This document shows, piece after piece, positions 23,901 through 25,994 of a stretch of DNA of 25,994 nucleotides. The position numbers were made by a program, and so were the translations under genes. How positions within the stretch are numbered: position 1 is the first letter of the stretch; the number at the start of each line of letters is the position of its first letter. Under the pieces are notes generated by a model. That model did not search any database. It saw only the letters and a list, made by a program, of their open reading frames with translations, and had not been told where the DNA came from. The stretch is from Pyrinomonadaceae bacterium (GTDB taxonomy: Bacteria; Acidobacteriota; Blastocatellia; Pyrinomonadales; Pyrinomonadaceae), in contig JAGOWF010000003.1 of NCBI GenBank assembly GCA_018060305.1, forward strand, positions 1 to 25,994, written 5' to 3'.

Positions 23901-25430
23901 GCCACAAAGTCCCTCGACCTTCTTCACAACGTTTCGCGCTGCGGTTCGGTCAAAATGATATTTCGTTACTCGACCAAGGCCGTCGGTGACACTTGTTATG
24001 GCGCTGTTTGAGTAATCAAACGTATATTTCTCATGAGTCCCGTGAATCTCAGAGGTCGTGGCGCGGCCCTGAGCATCATACAGGTGAGTTTCCAGAACGT
24101 TATTGGACGCATCCTTTACTGTCTTCAGCAGGGTCTTGCCCGGTGAGGATGTCGAGTCGTATTCAAATTCGAATTTCGATCCATCCTGATAAGTAACTGT
24201 CCTCAAGAGGTTGGTTGTCGGGAGATAAGCGTATGTCGCGATCGTGCCCAGAGAATCGGAAATTTGTAAAACCAACCCATTGCTGATCGTGATCGTAAGA
24301 GTTCTACCAAATGCGTCTGTAACGCCTGTCAGAACATTGTTTCGGTCGTAATTTAAAGTAGTCTGATTGCCGTTTCGATCCTTCTCCCACAAGAGTTTCC
24401 CGCTTGTGCCGAACTTCTTTGATCTTCCGTCTGGGAAGGTGAGCGTATAGGTTCCGTCGCCGTTCGCAACGAACGATCCTGGAAATCCGGGCGTTATTCC
24501 CGAAAACGGATCACTAAGCCCGACGCGCGCGAAGTATGTAGCTCGCCCATCTGCTGAGGCGAGCCGGAGATTTCTTGAATCAATAACGGTCAGGGCTACG
24601 TCGTATTTGGTTGACCAGCCAAAGCCAAACATGCCTGCGTATTGAACGAGGCTGTTGTAACTTCGGTGAATAACTATTCCCTCACCGATTCCAGGGGGCT
24701 GGTGGTCAGCTTGCTCAAGAAACATGTTCCCGTTAACCACGTTAACAGGCTTCCCGACCGCAGACGGTGCTACGGTAGCGTCACATCTCCCGTAGTCTTG
24801 ATCAGCCGCAAGTCGAACCATCTTGATCGGCGTCCGGCGTATGCCATCATCCCCACCCGGATTTATTTCTGCATAAAAATAGTAGGTATGATGAGGGACC
24901 AAAGGAACCTCCACCGGTGGGGGACTGCCACTGTACCATGTTGAATGATAATCGAAGGTAACTCCGTTGTTGGATGACCAAAATAGAGAGCTATTAACAT
25001 CAGCAACAGCTCCAGTTTGTACATAAACCGAGTTTCCGGGGCCAGGATAGACATTTATCCACGGTTGCCCTATGTCCAGAGTCGTTGCCGAGGCAGTGAC
25101 CCAACCCGACGACATACCACAGGTATTCCAGTTTCGCGTTCTGAATGTGGCAGTGTAGTTATGACCGTAATCCTCGTACGTGCGACTGCCATCCTCATAC
25201 ATCCAAGTCTCGTTGTACCACTGCCCATTTACCAATTGCTGCAGTTCTGCCGCCACAACACCGCCGAATGTGATTGTCACTTTGCGATGGCCCGGACCAG
25301 CAGCCGCAGAAAATGTCGGAGCTCCTGGCGGTGAGCATTGGGCGATAACCGGGCATATAGAAACGGAGAGAGCGAATAAACCGCCGCAGACGTAAACGAC
25401 GAGGCGCGTGTAGGCGCGCGTTGGTGTCAT
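20979..25430 (-). CDS. Full-length secreted Rhs/YD-repeat polymorphic protein
   Basis: 1483 aa. A signal peptide (VVYVCGGLFALSVSICPVIA) shows Sec export. There is a beta-sandwich (fibronectin-like) region to about 200, then the N-terminal Rhs module (GKPVNVVNGNMFLEQADHQP, IVIHRSYNS). Many YD repeats (Y-x-Y-D-x-x-G/N-R) follow across about 330-1240 and build the Rhs shell. A Cys/Gly insert LCGCGGGG lies near 507-514. The core is RYQFTGREFDNFSGLQYSR through DPMGL (about 1319-1323). The variable tail (160 aa) has a Gly/Ala-rich hydrophobic helix, a Pro-rich linker (WPINPWKPPLGYPIP) and a Cys-rich end (CAEERSACVQLC, CLKGCISERC). Start supported by aaaggag 6 nt before ATG. No VgrG, PAAR or secretion genes nearby. 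Tail activity unknown. Confidence 0.92.
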   Translation of the reverse strand: MTPTRAYTRLVVYVCGGLFALSVSICPVIAQCSPPGAPTFSAAAGPGHRKVTITFGGVVAAELQQLVNGQWYNETWMYEDGSRTYEDYGHNYTATFRTRNWNTCGMSSGWVTASATTLDIGQPWINVYPGPGNSVYVQTGAVADVNSSLFWSSNNGVTFDYHSTWYSGSPPPVEVPLVPHHTYYFYAEINPGGDDGIRRTPIKMVRLAADQDYGRCDATVAPSAVGKPVNVVNGNMFLEQADHQPPGIGEGIVIHRSYNSLVQYAGMFGFGWSTKYDVALTVIDSRNLRLASADGRATYFARVGLSDPFSGITPGFPGSFVANGDGTYTLTFPDGRSKKFGTSGKLLWEKDRNGNQTTLNYDRNNVLTGVTDAFGRTLTITISNGLVLQISDSLGTIATYAYLPTTNLLRTVTYQDGSKFEFEYDSTSSPGKTLLKTVKDASNNVLETHLYDAQGRATTSEIHGTHEKYTFDYSNSAITSVTDGLGRVTKYHFDRTAARNVVKKVEGLCGCGGGGTEATEYFYDTELNLVKKVDALGRETLYTYDSKRNLVSLEEKIGATSLGTETFTHNLFGQVLTHTDRMNGVTTNTYDSNGNLLTTKDPLNNVTTLEYPATNNEGLPTQIKDARNNITKFKWFAGSGLLEEIEDPYGKKTNFTYDARGRTNTITNPLGDVTDYNYFDDTQRKVEMIYPNLDKITYKYDVRRLLESVTDERGKITGYEFDSQYRLKKITDPLGHAREFGYNAMSFMTSSKDGLGNITNYVPDDFDRLKEIEYPAPTVGAPRLKEKFEYDKVGRIKKTIDTANRDTVYTYDDTNRKITVTNAELESTELKYNARFQNIEVKDTLNQVYTFTYDPLNRRLTQSRAGGTMSFEYDAVGNRTKRTDYMGRVTNYEYDFLNRLKKIKYGDPITPGTPVPEATYNYDDISRLTSAINASGTVSFAYDIRNRLKSETDVFGHLIENTYDAAGRRTQLKLDGSVHASFAYDDANRLTGLTDESSQSFTFGYDNADRLTARTFPNGISSTFEHDGMSRLTKLKHQSPTATLVENNFAYNTANQIAQITELAQTRVFSYDAVNRLTGMTNGATSESYVYDDVGNRTSSHRSATYGYSPFNRLVGTATATYSFDAKGNTVQKSEGSNFWRYFWDYDGRLSTVSTRKQTVKYSYDALGRRVRRHYTGAKEVAKFSYDGLDVVLDDQQGTLTKYQNGPGIDNKLKSGPSTTARYFLGDHLGSTLALTNSSGAITDSNTYDSFGNPTNAAFPTRYQFTGREFDNFSGLQYSRARFYDANLGRFVSEDPIGFAGGDVNLYGYVRNQPQWFRDPMGLQPGADVLTNPGVLGGLSAGATLAGTAGAIVVAGGAAIYGASYVGTWSANHPLNPYVNGPWPINPWKPPLGYPIPQIRPPVTVSGPTCQPVPRTFPWFRDRTDTWPNPDPDRDGCAEERSACVQLCAKAQFDPDMKNIWGGSLTTCLKGCISERCKRGMRF

Positions 25431-25539
25431 ATTTATCTCCTTTAGTGGAAAGACGCCGGATTGCGAAAAACGGTGCGGGCGTTTTCCTACCGAGTCGAAG
25501 GTTCGAGGTTACCTAGGACTGATTACTAGTGATGAGGCT

Positions 25540-25568
25540 ATGCTATGCGGGCCCGCGGCCAATGTCAA
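25540..25568 (-). promoter_or_regulatory. Sigma70-like promoter of the full-length rhs gene
   Basis: On the minus strand: TTGACA (25563-25568, perfect), a 17-nt GC-rich spacer, and TAGCAT (25540-25545, 4 of 6). Transcription would start near 25533, leaving a leader of about 100 nt before the rhs ATG at 25430. The leader ends in a strong Shine-Dalgarno sequence (aaaggag). No known riboswitch was recognised in it. Confidence 0.7.
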
Positions 25569-25577
25569 GGCCGCTAC

Positions 25578-25620
25578 GGTCGGACACGGACACGCGGGCA
25601 GGAAACCCGCGTGTGCGACC
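25578..25620. terminator. GC-rich hairpin between hppA and rhs
   Basis: acacgcggg (25590-25598) pairs with cccgcgtgt (25606-25614) over the loop caggaaa. An outer ggtcg/cgacc pair (25578-25582 with 25616-25620) embraces it. It lies 6 bp after the hppA stop (on -) and just upstream of the rhs promoter, so it can separate the two units. There is no T-tract, so it may equally be a dispersed palindromic repeat. Confidence 0.5.
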
Positions 25621-25626
25621 ATCAAT

Positions 25627-25994
25627 CTATCGCCCGATACCGTAGATGTATGGAGCGATGATGAGTGAGACGATGGACATGAGTTTGATGAGGATGTTCA
25701 TTGACGGGCCTGATGTGTCTTTGAACGGGTCGCCGACGGTGTCGCCGGTGACTGACGCCTTGTGCGGCTCGGAGCCTTTATAGACCATCTCGCCATTTAT
25801 CTCGACGCCTTTCTCGAATGATTTTTTGGCATTGTCCCATGCGCCGCCGGCGTTTGACTGGAACATTCCCATCAGCACGCCCGAGACCGTGACGCCCGCG
25901 AGCAGGCCGCCGAGCACCTCGGGGCCAAATGTGAATCCGACGACGACCGGCGTGATCAGCGCTATCGCGCCCGGCATCAGCATCTCGCGGATCG
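25627..25994 (-). CDS. hppA: Membrane-bound H+-translocating pyrophosphatase, C-terminal end only
   Basis: About 121 residues up to the stop at 25627; the 5' part lies beyond the window. The protein couples pyrophosphate hydrolysis to ion pumping across the inner membrane. The conserved C-terminal block is unmistakable: SNAGGAWDNAKKSFEKG, then KGSEPHKASVTGDTVGDPFK, then DTSGPSMNILIKLMSIVS and a final membrane helix (LIIAPYIYGIGR). The helices before it (ITPVVVGFTFG, LGGLLAGVTVSGVLMGMF) also fit. The residues that decide potassium dependence or Na+ versus H+ pumping are not in this part, so the ion is not determined. Confidence 0.95.
   Translation of the reverse strand, partial: IREMLMPGAIALITPVVVGFTFGPEVLGGLLAGVTVSGVLMGMFQSNAGGAWDNAKKSFEKGVEINGEMVYKGSEPHKASVTGDTVGDPFKDTSGPSMNILIKLMSIVSLIIAPYIYGIGR

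Noticed and set aside
21480..24400. Regularly spaced similar short sequences, considered as a CRISPR array
   Set aside because: They encode YD repeats of varying sequence inside one open frame; there are no identical repeats with unique spacers and no cas genes.
25501..25560. Cyclic-di-GMP-like riboswitch or hammerhead in the rhs leader region
   Set aside because: A ggtagg-like and a gatgag-like stretch drew attention, but the required paired helices and core residues could not be assembled.

Overview
The window reads as a chromosomal segment of a Gram-negative bacterium, most plausibly an Acidobacteriota member (Blastocatellia-like). That placement is inference: it rests on the mix of a monomeric NADP-isocitrate dehydrogenase, secreted M14 peptidases, FecR/LolA-type envelope proteins, a pyrophosphate-energised proton pump and large secreted Rhs/YD-repeat proteins. 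No rRNA or other phylogenetic marker is present. The GC content looks moderate, with a visibly more AT-rich stretch around the small genes of the Rhs cluster.

Left part (1-9.8 kb), housekeeping. A truncated secreted M14 metallopeptidase (-) diverges from a PlsC-type acyltransferase (+). A LolA/COG2834-like envelope protein (-) follows, then monomeric isocitrate dehydrogenase (-). A secreted 5'-nucleotidase (+) diverges from the dehydrogenase and is followed by purE and purK (+). A near-perfect intrinsic terminator sits between purE and purK and ends exactly at the purK start codon. FluC (fluoride channel, -) is tail-to-tail with purK.

Middle (9.8-17.7 kb), one long co-directional run on +. 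It encodes a free-methionine-R-sulfoxide reductase, a TerC-family membrane protein, a FecR/fibronectin-like membrane protein, a CDF metal exporter and a LarA-type nickel-pincer enzyme. After a REPIN-like palindrome pair come an archaeal-type Ogg2 DNA glycosylase, a TPR protein with two retropepsin domains, and a PIN-domain protein. Several of these overlap by 1-14 nt, so they are probably co-transcribed. The CDF gene has no usable ATG/GTG/TTG, and the best start is an ATC behind a clear Shine-Dalgarno sequence.

Right part (17.7-25.6 kb), an Rhs array on -. A full-length secreted Rhs protein (1483 aa) has its own strong sigma70-like promoter. It is followed by two small, possibly immunity-type genes. 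Next is a displaced Rhs 'tip' carrying a different C-terminal domain and its own small partner gene, and last a frameshifted third Rhs fragment. Both displaced copies carry indel-free segments about 92-93% identical (hand count) to adjoining parts of the full-length gene. This is what stepwise replacement of Rhs C-terminal toxin modules by recombination would leave behind. The last feature is the 3' end of a membrane H+-pyrophosphatase gene.

Across the window, several promoter-proximal genes lack a Shine-Dalgarno sequence and have a -10-like box only 6-15 nt from the start codon (FluC, fRMsr, icd, LolA-like), suggesting leaderless or near-leaderless mRNAs. The Rhs genes and the CDF gene instead carry strong Shine-Dalgarno sequences.
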